This document shows, in pieces, positions 9,928 to 19,559 of a DNA stretch of 64,000 bases. A program made the position numbers and the translations under genes. The notes under the pieces were generated by a model. It did no database searches. It was given only the letters and a program-made list of their open reading frames with translations, and was not told the DNA's origin. Source of the DNA: Trichomonas vaginalis G3. Taxonomy: Eukaryota > Parabasalia > Trichomonadida > Trichomonadidae. The DNA lies in contig NC_067206.1 of the NCBI RefSeq assembly GCF_026262505.1, positions 6,228,879 to 6,292,878 of the forward strand, in the 5' to 3' direction. Numbering within the stretch: position 1 is the stretch's first letter; each line of letters opens with the position of its first letter.

Positions 9928-11499
9928 TTAAATATCTGCAATATTCAGTCCAAACTTTTCAGCAACAAACTGAAATGCTGATTTGTTTTGAATAAATTTC
10001 AATTCAAATGGCCAATCAAATTTGGAAAGGATTTCTTCATATTTATCACTTTTTCCATCTTCATCAAGGATGAAAACTGAAGGAGGAACAATCAAAGCTT
10101 CAGAATTTTCCATCTTAACAATTCTTGCTTTGATATCTGTATTTCCGTAAGAGCAAAGGACATAATACAAGCGGAGAATATCAATTTGTTCATTGGCTCC
10201 GATATTATGCAAAGATGTACCCTTTAATAAATCTTTTACCGGCAAAAGGAGATTTGGAAGAATCTGATCGAACTTATCGCCATTCCAGACTGAACGAAGA
10301 ACATCTGAAGCAAAACCTTTGAGAATTAAAGTATTATAAACTTCATTTTGAATTGATTCTCTGAATTTTTCAACAGATTCTGCAACATTGAATGTATGAA
10401 GTGTAAGAAATGTTCCTGATGTAGTGCGAACCTCTTCAAGTAACCTCAGAATCTTAAAATCAGTTCTTCCGGCGTCAAATGAGAATCTGACACTTCCTCC
10501 TGTAAATCCGTTTAGTTTAAGCTTCGATAAATTAGGAGACATTCTCAGATTTCCTGAAGAATTTGTCACTTTTGTAAATTCGAAAGCTCCAGGTGCGAAA
10601 ATACGGAATTTATTGACATGCTTGTCACCAAGCTTTGATAAATATCCTGATTTAGGTAATGTCGTAACAGAAAAGACTTTTCCGAAGACGCTTCTCGTTG
10701 CAGCAGTAAATCTCTTGAATTCATTGATACAGCCAATGTGAATGATAGAATCGTTCTCTTTGACCATTTCACTGATGTATTTCGCGTCATCTGCGTTTAT
10801 AGTATCGCAGTGTCTGTTGGAAAATAAAAATAATTTGAAAGGTGTTTCATTTGAGATTTTACATGCGCATTTGAATATATCGTAGTAGTCATATACGTTC
10901 AAGAGTTTTGCTGGGATTAATGCAAACGCTGATGAAATTGACGGAATAACAACATTTTTGAGAGTTTCGCGATCAAAAGAATGACTAATTGTCGTTGTAA
11001 TTTCTGAAGAATGGGTATACGTCTCAAAAACAACTAATCCATTGACGATTGTAATAAAAACAATTCGATCTGAAACTAATATTAAACTTATTGTGTCTTT
11101 ATCTGTTGTATTGTTATACAGATCGTATAACAACACATTTAATGCAGATAATGGAACTGTTATATCGAATACGAAAACTATTAAATTTCTTTCACGAGAT
11201 TTTACATCAAATTTGAAAGTCTTATTGGCAAATGTTGCTTGAGGATGGCAGAGTGGACAATCTTCTCTCTTGCCATCTTCAAGAGGGAACATTAAACATT
11301 TGCAATTTCTGCAACGCTTTGGTTTTTTGATCTCAATAATATCTCCAGATGGTTCTTCTGACTGTTGAACACATCCAAATATATCAGTGCAATCTGCTGG
11401 AGGTAGTAATTTATGAGAAAATGCAACCGTCATAATATAAAAAGTGACTTTTTTTGATTTATTTTTATGGAACGAAATCTCATGAAATTTGGGATTCAT
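9928..11499 (-). CDS. Sec23/Sec24-like COPII coat protein, short and divergent
   Basis: A 523-aa protein with a zinc finger of the Sec23/24 type (C63-x2-C66 and C81-x2-C84, sequence CRNCKC and CPLC), followed by a trunk-like vWA fold starting at RNLIVFVFDIT. Sec23 and Sec24 form the inner COPII coat on ER exit sites. The protein is shorter than the usual 700-1000 residues, and the C-terminal gelsolin domain is not obvious. Its last ~70 residues (VPPSVFILDEDGKSDKYEE) could be a remnant. The first ATG is at 11499. A second ATG at 11433 (MTVAFSHK), preceded by a GTCACTTTTT motif, may be the real start. It could also be a Sec23/24 relative with another role. Confidence 0.72.
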   Translation of the reverse strand: MNPKFHEISFHKNKSKKVTFYIMTVAFSHKLLPPADCTDIFGCVQQSEEPSGDIIEIKKPKRCRNCKCLMFPLEDGKREDCPLCHPQATFANKTFKFDVKSRERNLIVFVFDITVPLSALNVLLYDLYNNTTDKDTISLILVSDRIVFITIVNGLVVFETYTHSSEITTTISHSFDRETLKNVVIPSISSAFALIPAKLLNVYDYYDIFKCACKISNETPFKLFLFSNRHCDTINADDAKYISEMVKENDSIIHIGCINEFKRFTAATRSVFGKVFSVTTLPKSGYLSKLGDKHVNKFRIFAPGAFEFTKVTNSSGNLRMSPNLSKLKLNGFTGGSVRFSFDAGRTDFKILRLLEEVRTTSGTFLTLHTFNVAESVEKFRESIQNEVYNTLILKGFASDVLRSVWNGDKFDQILPNLLLPVKDLLKGTSLHNIGANEQIDILRLYYVLCSYGNTDIKARIVKMENSEALIVPPSVFILDEDGKSDKYEEILSKFDWPFELKFIQNKSAFQFVAEKFGLNIADI

Positions 11500-11588
11500 T
11501 TTTTTTATCTATCTGTACTAATAAACCTGTCTGAATGATAAGGAACTCTATATCTCTGTATTTCATTGAATATATTAATTGATTTCAG

Positions 11589-12257
11589 ATGATAGCACAA
11601 ATCGGCAAATTCAACTATTTGATAACAAACGATGAAGCAATGGTTGGAACACACCTTGACTCAAAAAGTATAAATGGCTCTTATGATTGCAATGCTTATA
11701 TTGATAAAACAAATACATATTTCAATGTAATTATACCAGCAACTATCACATACAATAATAAATTCTATTTGGTTAAAAAGATAGGATCACATGCATTTCG
11801 TCATTCACATATGAGCGCAATAAAAATAGGAAGATTTGTTGAAGAAATAGGATTCGTTGCATTAGATTACTGCAGACAATTGAAAACAGTAGAATTTGAT
11901 AAATATTCGTCATTAACAACAATTGGAGCAAGTTTTGGTGTTGATTCATTAATAGAATCAATTGTTTTTCCTCCAAATCTCAATTATATTTCAGATGATC
12001 TTTTTGTTACTAATAAGGTATTGAAATATATATGGTTTGGAGGTGATTTCATTAGTATTTGTACATCAAAATTGTCTTCATTTCCGAATATTAATATCTT
12101 TGTTCTGCCAAATTTCAAAAATACTTCTTTTTGTGATCACTATGTAACCATTGTAGGGGAATTCCCAGCTGATTTTATACCAACATGTAAAATTTATAAT
12201 AATTACAATGCTTTTCGTTTGTCATACACACACATAGCTGTATTTATTCTTATATAA
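11589..12257 (+). CDS. BspA-like leucine-rich repeat protein (LRR_5), 222 aa
   Basis: The protein shows the LRR_5/TpLRR pattern found in the large BspA-like families of trichomonads: VKKIGSHAFRHS, AIKIGRFVEEIGFVAL, LKTVEFDKYSSLTTIG, SIVFPPNLNYISDDLF. About five repeats of 22-24 residues are recognisable. Family members are often surface proteins, but this one has no signal peptide and only a weakly hydrophobic C-terminus, so it is likely a short or truncated member. The ATG at 11589 starts within the first strand-like segment. The gene is divergent from the Sec23/24-like gene with a spacer of 89 bp. Confidence 0.75.
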   Translation: MIAQIGKFNYLITNDEAMVGTHLDSKSINGSYDCNAYIDKTNTYFNVIIPATITYNNKFYLVKKIGSHAFRHSHMSAIKIGRFVEEIGFVALDYCRQLKTVEFDKYSSLTTIGASFGVDSLIESIVFPPNLNYISDDLFVTNKVLKYIWFGGDFISICTSKLSSFPNINIFVLPNFKNTSFCDHYVTIVGEFPADFIPTCKIYNNYNAFRLSYTHIAVFILI

Positions 12258-12578
12258 ATAAATAGAAATTGTTGCACCACAAAATAAGATATTTTTTAAT
12301 ATCACATTTTGAAATTTACTGAAATGAATATATATTATATATTTGGGGTATAAGCCAGTTTGAATGAATATTAAAATCAACATATTCTAATTAAATATTC
12401 GAATAATTACAAAGAATCATGATATCATAAATGATGAGAGAAGTTTGTAAAACAAAATGATGTGAATATATGAAAAGGAGATTTAAAAACTTATTTTAGC
12501 AGAAATTCTCTAATTACAACATCTTTCAATGGAAACAATTCAATTTTTTTTGAAAAATTTTGACATTTTGTTTCAAAA
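12258..12578. other. Intergenic; carries a block shared with 44.07-44.16 kb
   Basis: Non-coding and AT-rich. The last ~88 bp (12,492-12,578) are practically identical to the sequence just upstream of the paralogue at 44,157. A short upstream ORF starts at the ATG at 12,529 and overlaps the start of the main ORF in another frame. The same arrangement exists in the second copy. Confidence 0.65.
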
Positions 12579-13322
12579 ATGCTTTTCAGACTTATCTCAA
12601 CGATATATGCTTACATTCATGAACCATACATATCACTCTTGTCAAGATTCTTCTGCTATTGGTTTAAAGAACGAGATAGGGACTCCTATATAGATCCCAA
12701 ATTTTGCCAAATAATTTATTTATATCAACATGGAAGCATTTGTGGCCCTTTCTACAGGCTCAATTTATCAGAGAACATCATTGAGTATTTAAAATCTATA
12801 TATATTCCAGAGGAAGATAGATTCAATGGACTTCATTTAAATTCAATAAAAAGTTTAATAGCATTCACAAAAGGAATTAATCTTTATGAAGAAGATTTCG
12901 ACTATGTTGCGAGACTGGCAGTTAAAGTATTTCTTAGGGAGATTGAAAAAAAGAGTCAAACTTATACCATACACACTATTAGTATGGTTGGTTTTGTAGT
13001 TGAAGAGCTAGTATTAAAATTTCTTAAGAAACCAGAGATGAACACACCAGACGAAATAATTTCATACTTGTTAGAATTTTCCAAAGCAGCAGAGCGAATT
13101 CCATGGTTTACGGTTGAATTCGGTTCAAAATTTTGTACAAAATACTTCAAACAAACAAAATTTAGATATGACGAGATCAACTGTTCAAATAATCCATTAA
13201 GAAAATACTTTGAACTTGTGGATGAACTTGCCAAAGACAAATATTATCCCAGACTTTGGCCTCACTATTGCTTAAAACGCAATAAAGATGGTGTACTTGT
13301 TCCTCCAACAGAAATATATTGA
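12579..13322 (+). CDS. Unknown protein, paralogue A (247 aa)
   Basis: Family not recognised. It is closely related over its whole length to the gene at 44,157-44,897. The segment GFVVEELVLKFLKKPEMN and the following 40 residues are almost unchanged, while N- and C-terminal parts differ. Length differences between the copies are in multiples of three, which supports the main frame as coding. The N-terminal ~30 residues are hydrophobic with aromatic residues and could be a membrane-associated helix. The rest looks helical and soluble. The copies flank an interval of about 31 kb that holds three mobile elements. Confidence 0.65.
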   Translation: MLFRLISTIYAYIHEPYISLLSRFFCYWFKERDRDSYIDPKFCQIIYLYQHGSICGPFYRLNLSENIIEYLKSIYIPEEDRFNGLHLNSIKSLIAFTKGINLYEEDFDYVARLAVKVFLREIEKKSQTYTIHTISMVGFVVEELVLKFLKKPEMNTPDEIISYLLEFSKAAERIPWFTVEFGSKFCTKYFKQTKFRYDEINCSNNPLRKYFELVDELAKDKYYPRLWPHYCLKRNKDGVLVPPTEIY

Positions 13323-13673
13323 CATTTGTCACTCAAAATTATGGATATCATCGCTATCAAAATTTATTGAATCAATCATCATTTATTATAATAAATTTTG
13401 AAAGAGTAAATTGGTGAATTTATTGCTCCAAGGGTCATATATGCAATAATTTATAACTATAATCTCCTAAACCATTTTGAGTGCGGGACAAATTTGCCAA
13501 GTGTCACTTTTCAATAACCTTAAATTACGCTTTTCTCATTTTTTAAAAAATAACCTTAAATTATATTTGAAGAAATTATGTCTATGATATATGTTTTATG
13601 CTAGAATCTTGGAGTTTTCATGCACTACACAAGAGCTCCAAGGTTCCAAGAGTGAATGCTCAATAGCAATTAT

Positions 13674-13747
13674 AGAGATGTACCTTTTCAAAATGACTTT
13701 TACTGATTAAATTTAATCAATAGAAGACATTTTGAAAAGGTACCTCT
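13674..13747. repeat. Long inverted repeat (hairpin) inside the MITE
   Basis: A nearly loopless foldback: GTACCTTTTCAAAATG at the left pairs with CATTTTGAAAAGGTAC at the right. The inner part continues to pair up to a TGATTAAATTTAATCA palindrome. AGAG and CTCT extend the stem beyond a two-base bulge. Confidence 0.8.
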
Positions 13748-13839
13748 ACAATTAGATATACAAGAGATTCAAAGCTTCATTTCAGATAGATTTGAAACTT
13801 TGAAACTCTTGGTAGATTTTGAGTGAATGCTGACAATCA

Positions 13840-13878
13840 TCTTTGAGAAGGTTTTCTTAAAGAAAACCTTCTCAAAGA
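13840..13878. repeat. Perfect 19-bp palindrome with 1-nt centre
   Basis: The arm starting TCTTTGAGAAGG at 13,840 pairs without mismatch with the arm ending CCTTCTCAAAGA at 13,878. It stands directly before the 122-bp tandem array. Confidence 0.85.
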
Positions 13879-13881
13879 GGT

Positions 13882-14790
13882 TTCTCAGGAGCCCTGAGGC
13901 TCCCTTTCGTAATGATTGGGAGCCTTGGGGCTCCTGAGACGAAGAATGGCTTCGCCGAATCTTTGATCAGCAGAGGCCAAATGAAAAGGCCTCTGCTGAT
14001 GGATTCTCAGGAGCCCTGAGGCTCCCTTTCGTAATGATTGGGAGCCTTGGGGCTCCTGAGACGAAGAATGGCTTCGCCGAATCTTTGATCAGCAGAGGCC
14101 AAATGAAAAGGCCTCTGCTGATGGATTCTCAGGAGCCCTGAGGCTCCCTTTCGTAATGATTGGGAGCCTTGGGGCTCCTGAGACGAAGAATGGCTTCGCC
14201 GAATCTTTGATCAGCAGAGGCCAAATGAAAAGGCCTCTGCTGATGGATTCTCAGGAGCCCTGAGGCTCCCTTTCGTAATGATTGGGAGCCTTGGAGCTCC
14301 TGAGACGAAGAATGGCTTCGCCGAATCTTTGATCAGCAGAGGCCAAATGAAAAGGCCTCTGCTGATGGATTCTCAGGAGCCCTGAGGCTCCCTTTCGTAA
14401 TGATTGGGAGCCTTGGGGCTCCTGAGACGAAGAATGGCTTCGCCGAATCTTTGATCAGCAGAGGCCAAATGAAAAGGCCTCTGCTGATGGATTCTCAGGA
14501 GCCCTGAGGCTCCCTTTCGTAATGATTGGGAGCCTTGGGGCTCCTGAGACGAAGAATGGCTTCGCCGAATCTTTGATCAGCAGAGGCCAAATGAAAAGGC
14601 CTCTGCTGATGGATTCTCAGGAGCCCTGAGGCTCCCTTTCGTAATGATTGGGAGCCTTGGGGCTCCTGAGACGAAGAATGGCTTCGCCGAATCTTTGATC
14701 AGCAGAGGCCAAATGAAAAGGCCTCTGCTGATGGATTCTCAGGAGCCCTGAGGCTCCCTTTCGTAATGATTGAGAGCCTTGGGGCTCCTG
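13882..14790. repeat. 122-bp tandem array, 7.5 copies, three hairpins per unit
   Basis: Unit starts fall at 13,882, 14,004, 14,126, 14,248, 14,370, 14,492, 14,614 and 14,736, an exact 122-bp period with almost no divergence. Each unit holds: (1) a 22-bp stem starting TCTCAGGAGCCC with a 13-nt loop, in which the two non-Watson-Crick pairs are G:U; (2) a small CGAAG/CTTCG hairpin; (3) a perfect 13-bp stem beginning ATCAGCAGAGGCC with a 9-nt loop. It is far more GC-rich than its surroundings. Short ORFs across it are incidental. Confidence 0.92.
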
Positions 14791-14870
14791 CAGCAGAGTA
14801 TCGCTCCGCTCCATTAATTTTTTTTAAAAAAAGTGCCGTGTGGCAAATTTGTCCTGTTCCCAACCATTTT

Positions 14871-16381
14871 TACCAGCATGATCAAGCTTGTAAACTTAGG
14901 GTAATTATTAAAAACATAATTTTGAAATGGCTTAAAACATGGAAACAAACACCAGAATTTATTCTCATGTTTTTGTCAGAATTTTTAGTAACTATTATAT
15001 TTTCACAAGATTTTAAATTCATTTTCAATTAACTTTCTTTAAAAGAGTTTAGTCTACCTCGTATCTATAATACTAGAATGACAAGCATTATCCCCATTGC
15101 TAATAAATAATGGGCAATTCTTTAAAAAGGAAGCTCGTGAAAGCTTATTAGAAGAATGTGAGCCATTATTAATCTTAAAAAGAAAAGATAAAAGTCTAAA
15201 TGTTCCTACTATAATCGGCTAAACGACAATAACGAATTTAGGACGTGGAGAATTCTTTGTTTATAAATGAATTTTGTGCAAAGTAAGTTTCTCATCTGAT
15301 ATTACAATTATCAAACTTTTAATCGTTATTTCACGGTCGATTTTTTTCTGTTAATGGAAATATATCATAAAGTGTTTCTAAAGCTTTTAAAGCTGTCAAA
15401 ATCGAAGGAGGAAATTTAGAGAAATTTGGTTCAATGATACCAATTGTGATGTATTGGAATCAAAAAGAAATCAAGTCCAGAAAAATTGAAATTGATGGAT
15501 ATCAAAAAAAAGACTTTTCATTTTAAATAAAGCACATTATAACATAATTTTTTATGCAATAAAATAAAAGGTGACCAAACTATTTTTTGAAAGTCCGCCA
15601 TAACTTTAATGGTACTATTTCAGCGTGTACAATGAATACAAAAATTCTAAGAGTGCCACATAAAATAGTACTTTAGACTTGAGTTAATGCTACCAAGCAA
15701 ATGTTAAAAAGATGACTTTAGTGTTTTGATAATCAAAGATTAAAATCATTATTGTCTAAATCAATAATCATAACGACAGAAGTTAATGTTTTTCCATAAG
15801 TGCTTTAAATCCACTTTTAAAAGTATACCTCAAAAATCAAAATATCAAAAAAAATTGGCCGATAGGTTTGGCTTTAATTTTTGTCTGCTTTTATGATTTG
15901 ATATGGATGTTATAATTTTAAAAGTTGAGCCAAATTCACCAATAGATTTTTGAGATTTGCAAATACTCAATAATTTTCAGCGTGTTATCTTTTATTAAAA
16001 GAACTATTTGGTTTCAGTATCATATAAATTGATATTTACTTTCTATTTGAACCTTCATTTAGCTAATGATTTAATAATACAGATTTCATCTAGTCCTTAT
16101 AAGAGAATTTTGAATTTGTTATAATAAAAAAACAAACAGATATAGCTTACACTTCTATAATAAAGATACCTTTTATAGAAATCAGTATGAAATGTGTTTT
16201 TTGACACGTAAAGCTCTCAATTCATTATAACATGTTTGTCGATTTTTATATATTTTTCGCTTTCATTATCTATGATATTAAAAATTATGTCATCAGAATG
16301 TGAAATAATTAAACAAATGCCCTACGGGAAGTATTTTAAAAATTGATTGTAATTATAGTTAGATTAACCATCATCACTTGC
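14871..16381. other. Intergenic between the MITE and the 24.7-kb element; gene relics only
   Basis: About 1.5 kb with no intact gene. It contains the relic described at 15,108-15,525. The rest is AT-rich sequence without recognisable features. It ends at the 5-bp target duplication of the large element. Confidence 0.5.
15108..15525 (+). pseudogene. Decayed coding fragment, family unknown
   Basis: From about 15,112 an open stretch of ~36 codons (containing EARESLLEECEPLL) runs to a stop and then continues readable for ~18 more codons (TTITNLGRGEFFVYK). After a gap with stops, another readable stretch ends at 15,525 (KAVKIEGGNLEKFGSMIPIV). The amino-acid composition looks like real protein, but the frame is broken by stops and shifts. 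It may be a relic of a transposon or host gene. I cannot name it. Confidence 0.35.
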
Positions 16382-16384
16382 AAA

Positions 16385-16386
<2 letters not shown>
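16382..16386. repeat. Target-site duplication AAACT (left copy)
   Basis: AAACT abuts the left A-tract and is repeated at 41,095-41,099 directly after the right T-tract. A 5-6 bp duplication is what Maverick/Polinton integrases leave. Confidence 0.85.
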
Positions 16387-16427
<41 letters not shown>

Positions 16428-16473
16428 AGTGGGGCTTCCAGGCACTTCGTGCCTTCTAGCCCTGAAGATGTTT
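16387..16473. repeat. Left terminal inverted repeat with terminal A-tract
   Basis: 38 A residues (16,387-16,424), then GGGAGTGGGGCTTCCAGG and on to GAAGATGTTT, mirrored at 41,004-41,094. The non-A part differs from its partner at one position in ~49. It contains the small hairpin AGGCACTTCGTGCCT. Just inside lies a doubled TGTCACTTTT. Confidence 0.95.
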
Positions 16474-16526
16474 TGTCACTTTTCTGTCACTTTTCAGGGT
16501 AAAAACATTTTTATTATATATATAAA

Positions 16527-17358
16527 ATGAATTTTACAAAACCACCGTTACCCTTCTTTGGAAATAAGAGTAGATGTAAAGATATTCTATTGAGAGAACT
16601 TAAGAAACTACCGAATGGTCTAACATTTGTAGATTTGTTCGGTGGAAGTTTCTATATATCTCATTTGTGCCATACCGTATTCCCAAACTCAAAGATTATA
16701 TGCAATGACTTCGACAACTATATGAACCGTCTCAAACATATACCAGACACAAACAAAATATTGAGTGAGTTGAAAGAAAAGACCTATAGGCAAGATGGAA
16801 CGTATACCATTAGATAAGAAAAATACTGTCAGAGAGGTTTTGAAAAAAGCAGAGTATATTGACTGGGATAGTATATCTTCTAGACTATTGTATAGTGGTT
16901 CTATAAGAGTTCATGACATTGAAACACTTATGTCAAAAGTTTTATATCTTAACTATACAAAGGTTTTCAAAGAGAACATAGAAAAATATACTGAGGGTAT
17001 AGAGTTTGTGAGATGTCGTTGGACAGAGTTGTATGAAAAATATAAAAACAAGGAAAATGTTTTCTTTATAGTAGACCCACCGTTCTATAACACATACGAT
17101 TTTCAATACCAAGTAGACTGGACTTTGAGAGACTCTTTAGAAACTTTAGACGTTTTACATAACCATCCATGCTTTTACTTTACATCCGATAAAAGTGGTT
17201 TGGAAAGTGTCATGAGATGGTTAGAGGACATACATGACTATGAGTTTATATATGACAAGATAGAATATGAGAGAGGTCCTATAAACCGGAAAAAGTGTCA
17301 TAACAAAGAAATTTTACTAGTAAGTAAATGTGGTTTGAAATCGGATTGTTGGTTTTAG
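16527..17358 (+). pseudogene. Dam-type DNA adenine methylase (D12 class), one frameshift
   Basis: N6-adenine DNA methyltransferase of the D12 class. The first frame (16,527-16,817) holds the start PFFGNKSR and the AdoMet-binding motif I DLFGGS (residues 36-41). The second frame (16,795-17,358) holds the catalytic DPPF motif and the C-terminal part. The two motifs must be in one polypeptide, so the phase change near 16,795-16,817 is a frameshift. It is the first gene at the left end, with an AT-rich TATATATATAAA stretch before the ATG. In such elements it could mark self DNA or counter host restriction. That role is inference. The stop codon TAG overlaps the first arm of the following hairpin repeat. 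Confidence 0.85.
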
Positions 17359-17620
17359 GGTAGAAGGGTATATCTAACCTCTTTTCTAACCTCTTTTCTA
17401 CCCTCTTGAATTTTCATGAAATTTACACCAAAAATATATTTTAGGGTAGAAGGGTATATCTAACCTCTTTTCTAACCTCTTTTCTACCCTCTTGAATTTT
17501 CATGAAATTTACACCAAAATATATTTTAGGGTAGAAGGGTATATCTAACCTCTTTTCTAACCTCTTTTCTACCCTCTTGAATTTTCATGAAATTTACACC
17601 AAAAATATACTACTAGGGTC
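17353..17620. repeat. Three tandem ~86-bp units with nested hairpins
   Basis: Copies start at about 17,353, 17,439 and 17,524. Each has GGGTAGAA...TTTTCTACCC outer arms and a GGGTATATCTAACC core, followed by TTGAATTTTCATGAA. An inverted copy lies at 17,765-17,825. Related hairpins recur after other genes of the element (24.36, 25.6, 26.85 and 40 kb). Confidence 0.9.
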
Positions 17621-17905
17621 ATTTACGAAGAAATTTCAACAAAGTCTTTACGAAGAAATCTCAACAAAGTCTTTACGATGAAGTCTTGACAAAGTCTTTA
17701 CGAAGAAGTCTTAACAAAGTCTTTACGAAGAAGTCTTAACAAAGTCTTTACGAAGAAATTCATGAAAATTCAAGAGGGTAGAAAAGAGGGTAGAAAAAGA
17801 GGTTAGATATACCCTTCTACCCTAAAATATATTTTTGGGTCATTTACACTCATTACGAAGAAGTCTTAACAAAGTCTTTACGAAGAAGTCATAACAAAGA
17901 AATTT
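17621..17905. repeat. 25-bp tandem repeats near the left end
   Basis: About six copies of a 25-bp unit containing TTTACGAAGAAGTCTTAACA between 17,621 and 17,760, and two more at 17,850-17,900. The same unit, slightly changed (TTTACGAAGAAGTCTTGACA), occurs in the same orientation near the right end of the element. Confidence 0.85.
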
Positions 17906-18050
17906 TTATGTAAGTAAATGTGGTTTGAAATAGACTACTTGTTTTAGGTTTTTTCCATTGTGTCATTTACTTATTTGACGTGGCAGAAAGATATAGAGAA
18001 TATGAAGATGAACCAATGCTGCAAATTTCAGCATATGTACTCGTAAGAGA

Positions 18051-18069
18051 TATTTTTATCTAATATTAA
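18051..18069 (+). promoter_or_regulatory. TCTA-type upstream motif
   Basis: TATTTTTATCTAATATTAAA stands immediately before the ATG at 18,070. Similar TTTTATCTA or ATTCTA motifs within ~30 bp of the start occur at 19,542-19,559, 22,186-22,200, 34,658-34,675 (minus) and upstream of the capsid gene. Confidence 0.45.
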
Positions 18070-18433
18070 ATGGACGCACAGAACTTAGCGAATGCACAGC
18101 AACCTGGACAACCAAACCCAGAGAATATTTCAGATGAAGTTAGAATACAAACTGCAATGGCAAACTATGGTCAAGTGCCAACAGATGTACAAATGCAAAC
18201 TGCCATGTCAAATGACGCTGCGTTAGGTTTGCCACCATGGTATGCAAATATGAGATGGAAAGAGTTTTATACAAAACCCCGAAGTGGGATATAAACAACT
18301 CTATGCAGATGACGCGAACACAGGAGTTGACCCAGAGTATGTTTTCTACCAGAGGAGAAATAGAATGTATGAGCTCCAGTTAAAGAATGCTATGGAACTC
18401 AACAGGAAACGTAAGAGACTAGGCGGACATTAG
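18070..18433 (+). pseudogene. Small virion-type protein of unknown function, frameshifted in a C-run
   Basis: The N-terminal 74 codons are Gln/Asn/Pro-rich. The frame breaks at the CCCC run near 18,276, after which a second frame reads on for ~50 codons to a Lys/Arg-rich C-terminus and a stop at 18,433. Full length would be about 120 residues. No family is recognised. A basic tail after a disordered start fits a small capsid-associated or core protein, but that is only inference from the neighbouring fibre and capsid-type genes. Confidence 0.6.
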
Positions 18434-18449
18434 ATTTTAATATAGTAAA

Positions 18450-18692
18450 ATGGGTTTCTTCAGTAAGATAGGAAACTTCTTTCGAAATGTTGGAAGAGTA
18501 TATGGAATGGAATAAAAACCGTAGGAAGAGGAATTTGGAACGGAGTCAAAAATATTGGTAAAAGAGTAGGTCAGTTCGTTGGTATTATACCTAAAGACCC
18601 TGAACCAGAAGAACAAGCTTCCTGTTATACAACAGCCTGAACCTGCACCACAGTCTAGTTGGCAACCAAATCCAACACCTCAACCATATTAA
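18450..18692 (+). pseudogene. Small Gly-rich amphipathic protein, two frameshifts
   Basis: The ATG at 18,450 begins MGFFSKIGNFFRNVGRVYG. Two phase changes (about 18,508 and 18,615) separate a middle part (GRGIWNGVKNIGKRVGQF) from a Pro/Gln-rich C-terminus. Length would be ~80 residues. The amphipathic, Gly-rich, basic N-terminus resembles that of the protein at 22,201 in style. Small membrane-active proteins of this kind occur in adenovirus-like and polinton-like virions, but no homology is claimed. An AAAAAT...ATTTTT hairpin follows the stop. Confidence 0.5.
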
Positions 18693-18766
18693 AAATTATA
18701 TTTTTACCGTTCGATAGTAGTTGTATATGAAACTAAGTTCTAAGTAAAACGCATGGTATAATGGAA

Positions 18767-19541
18767 CTATTCTCTTTCTTCCATCTGTTGTAACCATACT
18801 TGAAAGTCTGAAATACTTCCACTTGGTGGTTCGTATAGCTTTGTAGGTTTTTCGTAAAAGTCATTTGCCAAGCATAAGAAAGAGTTTTGTGCACCAGAAA
18901 ATGAAGCATGAACTAATAGCATCTGAGTCGAAAACATTTTCATATGTTCCATTAGGGTTTTCGACTTCATAAAAGTTCGGGTGTACTGGAATTCTGCAGG
19001 CTGATTTAACATCCTCAAAAATCTATACCATGCCAAGTTGTTATATTTTGTAGAAATATAAACGTCTTCTCCAAGGTCTTCTATTCTATTGAATTTAACA
19101 GTTGCATTTTTCCTGTCATATAAAATATCGAGATGGTACTCTCCTTCGTCAATGTTGTACTGTTTTGCATATTCGAGATAGATATCGTTTATTTTTTCTT
19201 GAAAAGCTTGAAGAGTTGTTTCTAAGTTTACAAGCAAATTCACTTGTAAAAGTTTTCCCTGTTCAAATTTCTCATACGTACGTTTTTCTTTGTTATAGTA
19301 TCGAACTTCAAAAGCGACCGTAAATGGGAAACCATGTATGGCTTCTGAAATGAACTTCATTCTACGAAAGCCAATAGCTTTTGTGACGGATGGGTCTCTT
19401 AACCATCTAAGTGGGTAGTCAAAACGATAGCCTTCATGCTTTACGGTCTCTGTCTCAAACTTTTGACCTACGTTAGTAAAAAGTTCATCTAATGGTTTAG
19501 TTGTAGCAACTCTTGAATTTTTCTTTTTCTATTGAAAGCAT
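18767..19541 (-). pseudogene. Unknown protein with KPLDELFTN N-terminus, one frameshift
   Basis: The main frame covers 197 codons from an internal ATG (19,360), but the same phase is readable upstream to about 19,515. The ATG at 19,541 (MLSIEKEK) connects with one frameshift at an A-rich run. Full length is about 255 residues. The body contains many aromatic residues and few charges. I cannot assign a family. Position beside the fibre genes suggests a structural protein. Its first ~28 residues are clearly related to a short ORF at 24,188. It shares an 18-bp divergent promoter with the fibre gene. Confidence 0.6.
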
Positions 19542-19559
19542 ATTTTATCTAGAATAAAA
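19542..19559. promoter_or_regulatory. 18-bp bidirectional promoter region with TCTAGA
   Basis: Only 18 bp separate the two divergent ATGs (19,541 minus and 19,560 plus). The sequence ATTTTATCTAGAATAAAA has the palindrome TCTAGA at its centre, so a TCTA motif with AT-rich flanks faces each gene. Confidence 0.5.

Larger units (their letters stand above)
13479..14861. mobile_element. Non-autonomous Mutator-like element (MITE) with 9-bp target duplication
   Basis: A 1,383-bp segment bounded by imperfect terminal inverted repeats of ~36 bp. Both ends share GGACAAATTTGCCA followed by a CACTTTT block (left 13,479-13,514, right 14,826-14,861). Both ends begin exactly at a repeated 9-mer AACCATTTT (13,470-13,478 and 14,862-14,870). 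A 9-bp duplication is the hallmark of Mutator-like elements, which are abundant in trichomonads. There is no transposase inside. The interior is a series of long hairpins and a 122-bp tandem array, so mobilisation would need a transposase from elsewhere. Confidence 0.75.

Noticed and set aside
13882-14790. CRISPR array
   Set aside because: The whole 122-bp unit repeats, including what would be spacers. There are no unique spacers and no cas genes. It is a tandem satellite.
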